Below, one piece after another: positions 33,616-42,394 of a DNA stretch of 64,000 nucleotides. The notes under the pieces are model-generated. The model made no database searches, was not told the DNA's origin, and saw only the letters and a list, made by a program, of their open reading frames with translations. The position numbers and the translations under genes were made by a program. Position 1 is the stretch's first letter; every line of letters begins with the position of its first letter. Source of the DNA: Flavobacterium phycosphaerae (GTDB lineage: Bacteria; Bacteroidota; Bacteroidia; Flavobacteriales; Flavobacteriaceae); the NCBI RefSeq assembly GCF_010119235.1, contig NZ_JAAATZ010000001.1:712501-776500 (forward strand), read 5' to 3'.

Positions 33616-33858
33616 ATGAAAGATAACGAGCAAAAACCGGATTTCCTTTTTGACAAGGTAAACTACAAAATATTATTAATAGGGATTGCCGTGATTGGCG
33701 TTGGCTTCATTTTGATGAGTGGCGGCGGCAGTGATGACCCGAAAGTGTGGAACGATGCGGTTTTCAACTTCAGAAGGATTCGCTTGGCTCCAACCGTAGT
33801 TTTGATTGGGTTTGGAATTACGATTTATGCCATTTTCAAAAAATCTAAAACAGCCTAA
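33616..33858 (+). CDS. DUF3098 small membrane protein
   Basis: An 80-residue protein with two membrane helices (about residues 19-35 and 58-74), of the Bacteroidetes DUF3098 family. The conserved middle is [21 protein letters not shown], which links the two helices outside the membrane. Function unknown. It lies 18 nt after ftsX, and its stop overlaps the uppP start by one base (ATG in TAATGG), so it is translated with the division and envelope genes around it. Confidence 0.88.
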   Translation: MKDNEQKPDFLFDKVNYKILLIGIAVIGVGFILMSGGGSDDPKVWNDAVFNFRRIRLAPTVVLIGFGITIYAIFKKSKTA

Positions 33859-34655
33859 TGGATTACATTCAAGCCGTTGTACTGGCTATTATTGAAGGCA
33901 TCACCGAGTTTTTACCGATTTCTTCTACGGGGCACATGATTATTGCTTCTTCGTTTTTTGGGATTGCTCATGACGATTTTACCAAATTATTTACCGTGGT
34001 CATTCAGTTGGGTGCCATTCTATCGGTAGTGGTTTTGTATTTCAAGCGCTTTTTTCAAACCCTTGATTTTTATTTCAAATTGCTGGTCGCTTTTATACCG
34101 GCGGTGGTTTTCGGGTTGCTATTCAGCAAAAAGATTGACGCTTTGTTGGAAAATCCGGTAACAGTAGCGGTATCGCTTTTGCTGGGCGGTATCATTTTAC
34201 TTAAAGTAGATGATTGGTTTACTGATAAAGAGGAAACACAGGAAACTGAAAAAATAAGTTATGCTACCGCTTTAAAAATTGGATTGTTTCAATGTTTGGC
34301 CATGATTCCCGGTGTTTCCCGAAGTGGTGCTAGTATCATTGGCGGTATGTCACAAAAACTATCGCGAACAACAGCAGCGGAATTTTCATTTTTCTTAGCT
34401 GTACCTACTATGTTGGGAGCCACCGTTAAAAAATGTTATGATTACTACAAAGACGGTTTTGTATTGTCACACGATCAAATCAACTTTTTGATAGTGGGTA
34501 ATGTCGTGGCTTTTATAGTGGCGATGTTGGCCATCAAATCGTTCATCGGGTACTTGTCTAAACACGGCTTTAAAATGTTTGGGTATTACCGAATTGTGGC
34601 TGGTTTGGCCATTCTTATTATTCATTTCTTCGTATTACAACTAACCACCATCTAA
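33858..34655 (+). CDS. uppP: Undecaprenyl-diphosphatase
   Basis: BacA/UppP integral membrane phosphatase that recycles undecaprenyl pyrophosphate to the carrier lipid for peptidoglycan and surface glycans. The two signature motifs are present: [17 protein letters not shown] at residues 11-27 and [14 protein letters not shown] near residue 153. The 265-residue length and about eight helices match the family. It overlaps the DUF3098 gene by one base and the truB start by one base, a tightly coupled operon. Confidence 0.95.
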   Translation: MDYIQAVVLAIIEGITEFLPISSTGHMIIASSFFGIAHDDFTKLFTVVIQLGAILSVVVLYFKRFFQTLDFYFKLLVAFIPAVVFGLLFSKKIDALLENPVTVAVSLLLGGIILLKVDDWFTDKEETQETEKISYATALKIGLFQCLAMIPGVSRSGASIIGGMSQKLSRTTAAEFSFFLAVPTMLGATVKKCYDYYKDGFVLSHDQINFLIVGNVVAFIVAMLAIKSFIGYLSKHGFKMFGYYRIVAGLAILIIHFFVLQLTTI

Positions 34656-35349
34656 TGACTGCCGAAGATTTCTTAGAAGGGCAAGTGCTTTTGATTGACA
34701 AGCCGCTAACCTGGTCTTCCTTTCAGGCGGTTAATAAGTTGAAATACATCCTGAAACGAAAGTACGATCTTCCGAAGAAATTTAAGATTGGTCATGCGGG
34801 CACTTTAGACCCATTGGCTACCGGTTTACTGATTGTTTGCACCGGAAAGTTTACCAAAAAAATCACAGAAATTCAGGGCCAAGCCAAAGAATATACCGGA
34901 ACCATTACGGTGGGAGCAACAACGCCTTCCTATGATATGGAAACGGAAGTGGATGCCACCTTCCCAACGGAACATATTACGGAAGCTTTACTTTTAGAAA
35001 CGGTCAAGCAGTTTTTAGGCGAAATCGATCAAAAACCGCCCGTGTTTTCGGCTATAAAGAAAGACGGCATACGGTTATACGAACATGCTCGTGCCGGAGA
35101 AGAAGTTGAAATTCAGGCGCGCAAAACCACCATACACGAATTTGAAATTACGCGAATTGCTTTACCCGAAATTGACTTCAGAGTCAAATGCAGCAAAGGC
35201 ACTTATATTCGTTCTTTAGCTTTTGACTTTGGAAAAGCATTGCATTCTGGTGGGTACTTATCTGTTTTAAGAAGAACTAAAATCGGGATTACTCCGTTGC
35301 TGATGGTACTACTCCTGCTGAATTTGAAAAACAACTTACTCAAGACTAA
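34655..35349 (+). CDS. truB: tRNA pseudouridine(55) synthase, frame broken near the end
   Basis: TruB converts U55 of tRNAs to pseudouridine. The catalytic motif KIGHAGTLDPLATGLLIV, with the catalytic Asp, is near residue 50; later motifs are KEYTGTITVGATTPSYD and SKGTYIRSLAFDFG. The uninterrupted frame runs to 35380 but ends in an unrelated Leu-rich tail after RRTKIG. Adding one G at the run 35285-35287 gives the family-like ending GDYSVADGTTPAEFEKQL and a stop at 35347-35349, 231 residues in all. The break is probably sequence error. It is last in the ftsX operon and converges on the thioredoxin-like gene with a 14-nt overlap. Confidence 0.88.
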
Positions 35350-35938
35350 GCATCAAGTCCATAATTTCCTGTTGGATTGACAATCCTTTGTCGTGAAAAT
35401 ACCATAGGTGCAATTCAGATTTTCCTTTTTCATCTACTACCCCATGTTGTGCTTTATAGTCTAGAATGAGTTGTATGGCTCCTTGAGGTCTTGGCCCAAA
35501 ATCACCCAAAACTTCCAAAGTATTTTTATCTAAAACAATTAGTTTCGGAACAGACTTGGTGCCGTTGGTTAAAAATAAATTCATCAGCACTTCGTTTTCA
35601 TCCCGAAAAACAATTCTTAAATCGATGTGGGTCGAAAGCTCCGCCATTTTATGAATAACCGGAACAATTTGTGCTGAGTCGCCACACCAACCTTCGGAGA
35701 TAAGCAACCAAATATAGTCGCGATTTAAGTACTCCAGTTTGGCTGCAATGTCTTCAGAAATTTTTATGGTTTTCTCTAAACGGTTCATGCGCGTTTCATT
35801 CAATTCGGTATAGTGCAACAAAGCTTCCGATTGCTCATTTCCGGTTACTTTCCCTTCTGCAAACAAAGTAGTGACGCGGTTTCTGTATTCGGTATATGTA
35901 ATGCTTTTGAGTAAACTTTGCTCGATAATAGCTTTCAT
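35336..35938 (-). CDS. Thioredoxin-fold protein with a single active-site cysteine
   Basis: A 200-residue cytoplasmic thioredoxin-like protein. The fold is recognisable from YIWLLISEGWCGDSAQIVPVI near residue 85 and VPKLIVLD near residue 137, which carries the conserved cis-Pro. The active site is WCGDS, so the second Cys of CxxC is replaced by Ser, as in monothiol members; classical disulphide reduction is therefore unlikely. An N-terminal helical region precedes it. No signal peptide is present. It overlaps the corrected truB end by 14 nt. The family is common in Bacteroidetes, with no defined role. Confidence 0.82.
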   Translation of the reverse strand: MKAIIEQSLLKSITYTEYRNRVTTLFAEGKVTGNEQSEALLHYTELNETRMNRLEKTIKISEDIAAKLEYLNRDYIWLLISEGWCGDSAQIVPVIHKMAELSTHIDLRIVFRDENEVLMNLFLTNGTKSVPKLIVLDKNTLEVLGDFGPRPQGAIQLILDYKAQHGVVDEKGKSELHLWYFHDKGLSIQQEIMDLMLSLE

Positions 35939-36047
35939 AAATTATGATTTTTTCGGATGCGAAGGTACAAAACCAAAAAGCGCAAAAACATGATAATTGT
36001 TACCCAACAATATTTTTATCGAATAGGGTACAAAAACAGAATATGTT

Positions 36048-36055
36048 TATATTTG
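36048..36055 (+). promoter_or_regulatory. pyrH -7 element
   Basis: TATATTTG followed by CACC, a typical Bacteroidetes -7 element, 19 nt before the pyrH ATG. Confidence 0.5.
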
Positions 36056-36074
36056 CACCCAAACAAACCAACTT

Positions 36075-36782
36075 ATGAAATACAAAAGAATTCTTCTAAA
36101 ACTAAGCGGCGAAGCATTGATGGGCGAAAGACAATATGGAATCGACCCCAAAATACTAGCCGAATACGCTGATGAAATCAAACAAATTCATGACAAAGGC
36201 GTTGAAATTGCCATTGTGATTGGTGGCGGAAATATTTTTAGAGGAGTAGCCGGAGCCAGTAACGGTATGGACCGTGTGCAAGGGGATTATATGGGAATGT
36301 TAGCTACCGTGATTAACGGAATGGCATTACAAGGAGCCCTGGAAGATAAAGGCATGTTGACGCGCTTGCAAACCGCTTTAAAAATAGAAGCTATAGCCGA
36401 ACCTTATATCAAAAGAAGAGCCGTTCGTCATTTGGAAAAAGGAAGAATTGTTATTTTTGGAGCCGGAACCGGAAATCCGTATTTCACTACTGATACAGCT
36501 GCCGTTTTGCGTGGTGTAGAAGTTGATGCCGATGTGATTTTGAAAGGAACCCGTGTAGACGGTATTTATGATGCTGATCCGGAGAAAAATCCAAATGCCG
36601 TGAAATTTGACAGCATTTCTTTTGAAGATGTTATCAAAAAAGGATTAAATGTTATGGATTCGACTGCCTTTACTTTAAGTCAGGAAAATGAATTACCGAT
36701 AGTAGTTTTTGACATGAACAAAAAAGGAAATCTAATCAAAATTTGCGAAGGCGAAAATATAGGAACCGTAGTTAAAATATAA
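36075..36782 (+). CDS. pyrH: UMP kinase
   Basis: Uridylate kinase of the amino-acid-kinase fold, making UDP from UMP as a hexamer in the cytoplasm. Motifs are [14 protein letters not shown] (residues 4-17), [13 protein letters not shown] near residue 54 and [20 protein letters not shown] near residue 135. Length 235 is standard. It is followed after 24 nt by frr, a pair conserved in most bacteria. An unrelated open frame at 35957-36172 overlaps the start region and is not a gene. Confidence 0.97.
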   Translation: MKYKRILLKLSGEALMGERQYGIDPKILAEYADEIKQIHDKGVEIAIVIGGGNIFRGVAGASNGMDRVQGDYMGMLATVINGMALQGALEDKGMLTRLQTALKIEAIAEPYIKRRAVRHLEKGRIVIFGAGTGNPYFTTDTAAVLRGVEVDADVILKGTRVDGIYDADPEKNPNAVKFDSISFEDVIKKGLNVMDSTAFTLSQENELPIVVFDMNKKGNLIKICEGENIGTVVKI

Positions 36783-36806
36783 TTTACTACTCTGAAAATA
36801 ATTAAA

Positions 36807-37367
36807 ATGGAAGAAATTGAATTTATTTTAGACAGCACCAAAGAATCTATGAACGGTTCGATTGCGCATTTAGAAAAAGAATTTTTAAACATCCGTGCCG
36901 GAAAAGCTACACCGCAAATGTTAGGAGGCGTATTCGTAGATTATTATGGTTCGCAAACCCCATTGTCTCAAGTAGCCAACATCAATGTGCCGGATGCCAG
37001 AACCATCACCATCACACCATGGGAAAAAGCGATGTTGCATCCTATTGAAAAAGCCATTATGATTGCCAATCTGGGATTTAATCCTATGAATAACGGTGAT
37101 AACATTATTATTAATGTGCCGGCATTGACAGAAGAAAGAAGACGCGACTTGGTAAAACAAGCCAAAGCAGAAGCGGAAGATGCTAAAATCGGGATTCGAA
37201 ATGCCCGTAAAGAAGCTAACACCGACATCAAAAAACTGGAAAAAGAGGGCACTTCGGAAGATATTTGCAAAACGGCTGAAGATGACGTGCAAAAACTGAC
37301 GGATGCGTTCATCAAAAAAATTGACGAGCATTTGCTTCACAAAGAAGCTGAAATCATGAAAGTGTAA
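36807..37367 (+). CDS. frr: Ribosome recycling factor
   Basis: RRF, which works with EF-G to split terminated ribosomes. The protein is 186 residues, the usual length. It opens with the long three-helix-bundle region (SMNGSIAHLEKEFLNIRAGKA), has the characteristic GSQTPLSQVANINVPDART, and ends with DAFIKKIDEHLLHKEAEIMKV. It is co-transcribed with pyrH and closed by a strong terminator. Confidence 0.97.
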   Translation: MEEIEFILDSTKESMNGSIAHLEKEFLNIRAGKATPQMLGGVFVDYYGSQTPLSQVANINVPDARTITITPWEKAMLHPIEKAIMIANLGFNPMNNGDNIIINVPALTEERRRDLVKQAKAEAEDAKIGIRNARKEANTDIKKLEKEGTSEDICKTAEDDVQKLTDAFIKKIDEHLLHKEAEIMKV

Positions 37368-37386
37368 CTTTGTTAATTCGATATTA

Positions 37387-37413
37387 AAATCCGCTCTGTG
37401 CGGATTTTTTTAT
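37387..37413 (+). terminator. Rho-independent terminator after frr
   Basis: AAATCCGC pairs with GCGGATTT around TCTGT, followed by a run of Ts. Confidence 0.9.
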
Positions 37414-37452
37414 TCCTATTTTTGCAAAAGATTTTGTGCCAATCCCTTTCAA

Positions 37453-39942
37453 ATGAAGCAACTATTTCTTTGGTTTTTACTCTCCTCGCTGTCGCTTCAC
37501 GCACAAATTCAGGTCAATGGAATTATAAAGGATGGAGACTCAAAAAAACCACTTCCTTTTGCTACGATTTCTACTGAAATTGGTTTCTCTACTGTAGCCG
37601 ATGTAGATGGAAAATTTTATTTCTCGTTGCCTTCACAACCGGAAACACTGACCATTACCTATGTAGGCTATGAAGCAAAAACCATTTCGCTGTTTGAAAC
37701 CAAATCATTTTTTACCGTTTTACTTTCGCCCAAAACCGATGTGCTAAAAGAAGTAGTGGTCACAAATGAAAATCCGGCCAACGCCATTATTGCTAAAGTG
37801 ATTCAGCAGAAAGAAGCCAATAATCCACAAAAAAAGCTAAGTACTTTTCAATTCAAATCGTACAATAAATTACTGGTAACCGCCCATCCCGACTCTATCG
37901 TGGGGAAAATTGACACCCTTTATACCGATGCCGTCACCAAAGATAAGATTGCCAAAATTGATTCCTCCGATTATAAGTTCAAAAAAATAATTACCAAACA
38001 GCATTTGTTTCTGACGGAAAAAGTATCGCTGTTTCAATTTGAAAAACCACTACTGAAAGAAACCATAATCGGCACCAAAATGGCCGGATTCAAAGAGCCC
38101 ATCTACGAGTTGCTGGGCTTTAGTTTGCAGTCGTTTTCTGTTTATGACGAAAAATATGAGCTGTCGGAAACCAAATATAAAAGTCCGATTGCCTATAGAG
38201 CCCTGAAGGAATACCGGTATAAAATTTTGGACACGACTTCCATCAATAATCGCCCGGTGGTGGTGATTTACTTCAAAAACAAAATCAGCACCAAAGGACT
38301 GGAAGGCTTACTGTATATTGACACCCAAAACTATGCGGTTGCCAAAGCCGTGATGCGCATTCGTGGTGTTTTAGACATTACCGGAATTCACGAGTTTCGT
38401 TATTTGCCCACTGAAAATGTTTGGTTTCCCATTCGTAAAAATTTTAAAATCGTAAAAGGAAAAAGCAAAGAGCCCACAACCATTTTAGGAGGAAGAATTG
38501 AGTTTGCCGCCGAGGACGATGATACCGGCACCAATAAAAGAAACGCTTCTGATTTCACCTATCTTTCTTCAGAAATGCAAGTGGTCAATTTAGAGGTCAA
38601 CAACGATGTGAAAATCAAAAAATCATCCATCACCATTGATGTGAAAAGCAACGCCAACAACAGAGAAAACAGCTTTTGGCGACAAAACCGTATCGACAGT
38701 CTGGACACGCGAAGTGAGCGAACGTATGTGGTATTAGACAGCTTGGTCACCAAACAAAAAATTGAAAAGAAAATCAAATTTGGTCGGAAAATCATCAATG
38801 GTTATTTGCTTTTCGGCCCTTTTGATATTGATTTGCGTTCCTTGCTGAGTTACAATAATTATGAAGGGTTTCGCTTGGGTCTTGGCGGAATTACCAATGA
38901 GCAATTTTCGAAGGTTTTCCGTATCGAAGGCTACACGGCTTATGGTTTGAAAGATGAAGCATTCAAGTACAATTTAGGCACTGCCATCAGAATAGGCAAT
39001 GCTTCCAGCACTTGGGTTGGTGGTTCATACACAGATGATGTGCGGGAGATAGCGAGTACTAATTTCGCTACTGACAAACGGGTATTCAAACTCTATGACC
39101 CCAGACCCATTAACATCAGTACGTTCTACAGTCACATAACTTGGCGCGGTTATATTGAAACCAAAATTATTCCGAAAACAGAAAGCGTTTGGCAACTAAC
39201 CTACAGCGAAATCAGTCCGTTGTTTAATTACACATTTGATTATAACGGAAAGATGTACCGCGATTTTACTATGACCACAGCCCTATTTTCGATACAATGG
39301 AACCCGTTAAGCAATTATATGCAAACGCCGAACGGTCGGATTGAATATGAAAAAAGGTTCCCGAGGTTTGCTTTGCAGTTCACCAAATCCATTCCGCATT
39401 TCTTAAACAATGATTTTGATTTCAGTAAAATTGATGCCCGTATCGAGTATGAAAAAAAATACCTGAACGGACAAAAATCGGAAGTATTGGTACAAGCCGG
39501 GTATTCGTTGGGCGCTGTTCCGTTGACGCATTTATATAACACTTCTCCCAACAACCTGACCAAAGACAACATCATGCAGCGTATTACCATCGCCGGTAAA
39601 AACAGTTTTGAAACCATGTATTTCAATGAGTTTTTTTCAAGCGAATTTGTAATGTTGCAACTCAAACACGGGTTCAAACGAGTGGAATTATTCTCAAAAG
39701 TAAAACCTTCCTTAGTTTTAGTTACCCGAATGGTGTGGGGAAATATCAAAAATCCGGAGCGTCATATTGGTCTTGATTATAAAACGTTGGACCAAGGTTT
39801 ATTCGAATCGGGCATTGAGCTTAACCAAATTTACAAAGGTTTCGGCTTAACCGGTTTCTATCGCTACGGTCCCAATCAGCTAAGTCGATTGGAAGATAAC
39901 TTAGCTGTGAAGTTAAGTTTTGTTTTAGACTTAGGATTGTAA
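37453..39942 (+). CDS. DUF5686/carboxypeptidase-like-domain outer-membrane protein
   Basis: An 829-residue exported protein. A signal peptide ends near residue 17 (LSSLSLHAQ). A carboxypeptidase-regulatory-like domain (about 20-95) has PLPFATISTEIGFSTVADVDG and LTITYVGYEAKTISL, as in the N-termini of TonB receptors. A long DUF5686 region follows that appears beta-rich and ends in a barrel-like C-terminus (DNLAVKLSFVLDLGL). There is no TonB plug, so it is not a receptor in the usual sense. It is probably outer-membrane; no function is known. It converges on the antiporter gene with a 1-nt gap. Confidence 0.82.
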   Translation: MKQLFLWFLLSSLSLHAQIQVNGIIKDGDSKKPLPFATISTEIGFSTVADVDGKFYFSLPSQPETLTITYVGYEAKTISLFETKSFFTVLLSPKTDVLKEVVVTNENPANAIIAKVIQQKEANNPQKKLSTFQFKSYNKLLVTAHPDSIVGKIDTLYTDAVTKDKIAKIDSSDYKFKKIITKQHLFLTEKVSLFQFEKPLLKETIIGTKMAGFKEPIYELLGFSLQSFSVYDEKYELSETKYKSPIAYRALKEYRYKILDTTSINNRPVVVIYFKNKISTKGLEGLLYIDTQNYAVAKAVMRIRGVLDITGIHEFRYLPTENVWFPIRKNFKIVKGKSKEPTTILGGRIEFAAEDDDTGTNKRNASDFTYLSSEMQVVNLEVNNDVKIKKSSITIDVKSNANNRENSFWRQNRIDSLDTRSERTYVVLDSLVTKQKIEKKIKFGRKIINGYLLFGPFDIDLRSLLSYNNYEGFRLGLGGITNEQFSKVFRIEGYTAYGLKDEAFKYNLGTAIRIGNASSTWVGGSYTDDVREIASTNFATDKRVFKLYDPRPINISTFYSHITWRGYIETKIIPKTESVWQLTYSEISPLFNYTFDYNGKMYRDFTMTTALFSIQWNPLSNYMQTPNGRIEYEKRFPRFALQFTKSIPHFLNNDFDFSKIDARIEYEKKYLNGQKSEVLVQAGYSLGAVPLTHLYNTSPNNLTKDNIMQRITIAGKNSFETMYFNEFFSSEFVMLQLKHGFKRVELFSKVKPSLVLVTRMVWGNIKNPERHIGLDYKTLDQGLFESGIELNQIYKGFGLTGFYRYGPNQLSRLEDNLAVKLSFVLDLGL

Positions 39943-39943
39943 C

Positions 39944-42214
39944 TTATGGCTTAATAATCAAAACAGAAGGGATATCTGTTAACCAGCTCACTTCGTCATC
40001 TACCATTTTTTTCCAGGTTTCCATACTGAAAATCACCAAATCTTGTTGCGACAATAGTGGTTTGTTTAGTTTTTCCGGATTGATTACCTCGATATTATCC
40101 GGGTATTTTTGCTCTAAAGCCGCCAACGCATTTTCAACAATAAAGTTGTTTTTGGTTTGCCCGTGATTTTCTAAAATGGTGACATGTGAGTCATTGTTGA
40201 AGATTAATTTTTGCGCATAATCAATCAGGAACACATCGCCAATGGCATAAACACCCACAAAAACCTTATCAACCTTATGCAAATCTTTGTCGATTAAAAT
40301 GCCTAACGGGGTTTTGGTTTTGGAGATGATTAAACGCGTTCTGTCATCAAAAGGAGAGTTTTCAAACAAGCCTTCTTTTCCTTTGAATTTGTCTAACAAT
40401 CGGTCCGGATTGATGATACGCGAAGTAAAGCCAAGCACTTTACCCAACAACGTTCCCTCGAAAATAGATTTTCCTAAACCTACCAGCACAAAATCAAACT
40501 TTCCTTCTAAGGCAATGTCGGCTATATCCGATTCCATATCACCGGTGGCTTTGAAGATAGTGGTGATTTCCTGATTCAATTTCTTGGATTCTTTATAAAT
40601 AGGCTCAAAAACTTCCGCTTCGTAAGACGTTAAATTATACGAATGCATTTCGTCGCTGTTAGATAAATGCATCGCCGTAACATTGGCGGTTTCAGTTTGT
40701 TTCTTTACCAAACTGTTGGCCAAACGAAGCAATGATTTTCCTTTTTCATTGTTGCCAAAAGAAATCAGAATTTTAAACTCCGCTTTCTTCTTAACCTCTG
40801 AAGGAATAATAACGTCTTTGGTTTTAAATATAAAATTGATGATGTCCAGTGCCGGCCCCGTCATGAAGGTGGTAACTAATGCCATAATCACCATCATAGT
40901 AAATATTTTTGGGGAAAGCACGCCTAATTCGTACCCAATGTTTAAAACCACTAATTCCATCAATCCTCTGGTGTTCATCAAGGCTCCAATAGTCAAACTA
41001 TCACGCCAGTTCTGACCAACAAACTTAGCCGCCAAAGCACTTCCGAAAAACTTACCGGCTACGGCAACCGCAATAATACAACCCGTAACTTTCCATAAAT
41101 AGGGTTCATTAATCAATCCTATTTCAGTTCGCAATCCGGTGAATACAAAGAACAAGGGCAGCAATAAAATCACCGATACATCTTCTACTTTTTCGATGAA
41201 AATATTTCTGAAACGGGAAATATCCGGCATAATCGAGCCCATCATAAAGGCCCCAAACAAAGCATGGATTCCGATAACTTCTGTCACATAAGCCGAAACA
41301 ATCAAGGTCAAAAGAAAAATAGCCACGACCGGTTTTTTAATATTGTCTTTTTTGGCATACAAATCGCCGACACGTTTTAAGAACGGCTTTACCACAAACA
41401 ACATCAACAAAACATAAACGATGGCCAATCCGATTACGTATAACGAACTCACAAAACTTCCGGCTTTTACAATGGCAATAACCACCGCTAGTATACACCA
41501 AGCAGTGATATCATCGGCAGCGGCACAAGTAATAACAATCGTTCCCAAACGGGTTTTGTGAATACCTCGCTCCTGCACTATTCGGGCCAAAACCGGAAAA
41601 GCCGTGATGCTCATCGCAATGCCCATAAACAAACTGAACGACAAAAACTCAACGCCGGCCGGAGCAAACTGATGGTAGATATAATAAGATAATCCGATAC
41701 CTAAAGCAAACGGAATTACAATACTGGCATGACTGATAACGACCGCTTCATTGGCTTTGTTCTTCAGTACTTTCAAGTCGAGCTCCATTCCAATGACAAA
41801 CATGAAGAGGATTAAACCCACCTGACTTAACAATTGTAAATTCCCCAAAGAATCAACCGGGAACAAGGCTTCTTTCATATCCGGAAAATACAAGCCAAAA
41901 AGCGAAGGTCCCAAAACAATACCAGCAATGATTTCCCCAATTACCGTAGGTTGTCCAATCTTTCTGAAGATCCACCCGAAAACACGAGCCACCAATACAA
42001 TGGTAATGATTTGAAAAAGCAATAACGCCAGCGGATGTTGCAGGTTGTGAAATAATGAGGAGAGAAATTGCGCCCATTGCGTGTCAGATGAGGAAGGTGA
42101 AATAATTTTTCGGCCTACTTCTAACAATTTCCCTTGTTCTACTATCCAGTACATCAAGGCGGTAAACCCTCCGGTAACGGTTAAGTAGAATAACGTATTT
42201 TTTAAATTTCTCAT
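39944..42214 (-). CDS. CPA2-family cation:proton antiporter with C-terminal UspA-like domain
   Basis: A 756-residue membrane transporter of the monovalent cation:proton antiporter-2 group. The N-terminal 460 residues hold about 12 to 13 helices with IGQPTVIGEIIAGIVLGPS near residue 88 and the ion-site region TCAAADDITAWCILA near residue 230. The C-terminal part (about 470-756) resembles one or two universal-stress-protein-like domains (ILISFGNNEKGKSLLRLAN), which in relatives bind nucleotides and gate transport. It probably exchanges Na+ or K+ for H+. It is divergent from the MMPL exporter and converges on the DUF5686 gene. Confidence 0.88.
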   Translation of the reverse strand: MRNLKNTLFYLTVTGGFTALMYWIVEQGKLLEVGRKIISPSSSDTQWAQFLSSLFHNLQHPLALLLFQIITIVLVARVFGWIFRKIGQPTVIGEIIAGIVLGPSLFGLYFPDMKEALFPVDSLGNLQLLSQVGLILFMFVIGMELDLKVLKNKANEAVVISHASIVIPFALGIGLSYYIYHQFAPAGVEFLSFSLFMGIAMSITAFPVLARIVQERGIHKTRLGTIVITCAAADDITAWCILAVVIAIVKAGSFVSSLYVIGLAIVYVLLMLFVVKPFLKRVGDLYAKKDNIKKPVVAIFLLTLIVSAYVTEVIGIHALFGAFMMGSIMPDISRFRNIFIEKVEDVSVILLLPLFFVFTGLRTEIGLINEPYLWKVTGCIIAVAVAGKFFGSALAAKFVGQNWRDSLTIGALMNTRGLMELVVLNIGYELGVLSPKIFTMMVIMALVTTFMTGPALDIINFIFKTKDVIIPSEVKKKAEFKILISFGNNEKGKSLLRLANSLVKKQTETANVTAMHLSNSDEMHSYNLTSYEAEVFEPIYKESKKLNQEITTIFKATGDMESDIADIALEGKFDFVLVGLGKSIFEGTLLGKVLGFTSRIINPDRLLDKFKGKEGLFENSPFDDRTRLIISKTKTPLGILIDKDLHKVDKVFVGVYAIGDVFLIDYAQKLIFNNDSHVTILENHGQTKNNFIVENALAALEQKYPDNIEVINPEKLNKPLLSQQDLVIFSMETWKKMVDDEVSWLTDIPSVLIIKP

Positions 42215-42372
42215 CCAACTAATTATGACGTTCTGCCTACAAAGATGCTAAAAAGCAATGTAATTTTTTAGATTTTTTTTGGCCGTTAACAATAATTTAA
42301 TCCTTGCCTTTTGTCGCATGTTAAATTCAATAAAACTTTTGAGAATTCTTACCCATTTTTGTCCGTTTTCAT

Positions 42373-42380
42373 TACCTTTG
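42373..42380 (+). promoter_or_regulatory. -7 element of MMPL exporter gene
   Basis: TACCTTTG, followed by CAACC, 14 nt before the ATG at 42395. The nearest TTTG upstream has only 11 nt spacing. Confidence 0.45.
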
Positions 42381-42394
42381 CAACCGTTTTAAAA

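Noticed and set aside
34655-35380. Leu-rich extended TruB C-terminus as a real variant
   Set aside because: The alternative frame gives the expected TruB ending and a nearby stop, so the extension is better explained by one missing base.
35957-36172. 71-residue open frame ahead of pyrH
   Set aside because: It overlaps the pyrH promoter and start out of frame and reads as a Lys/Arg/Thr-rich shadow without family resemblance.
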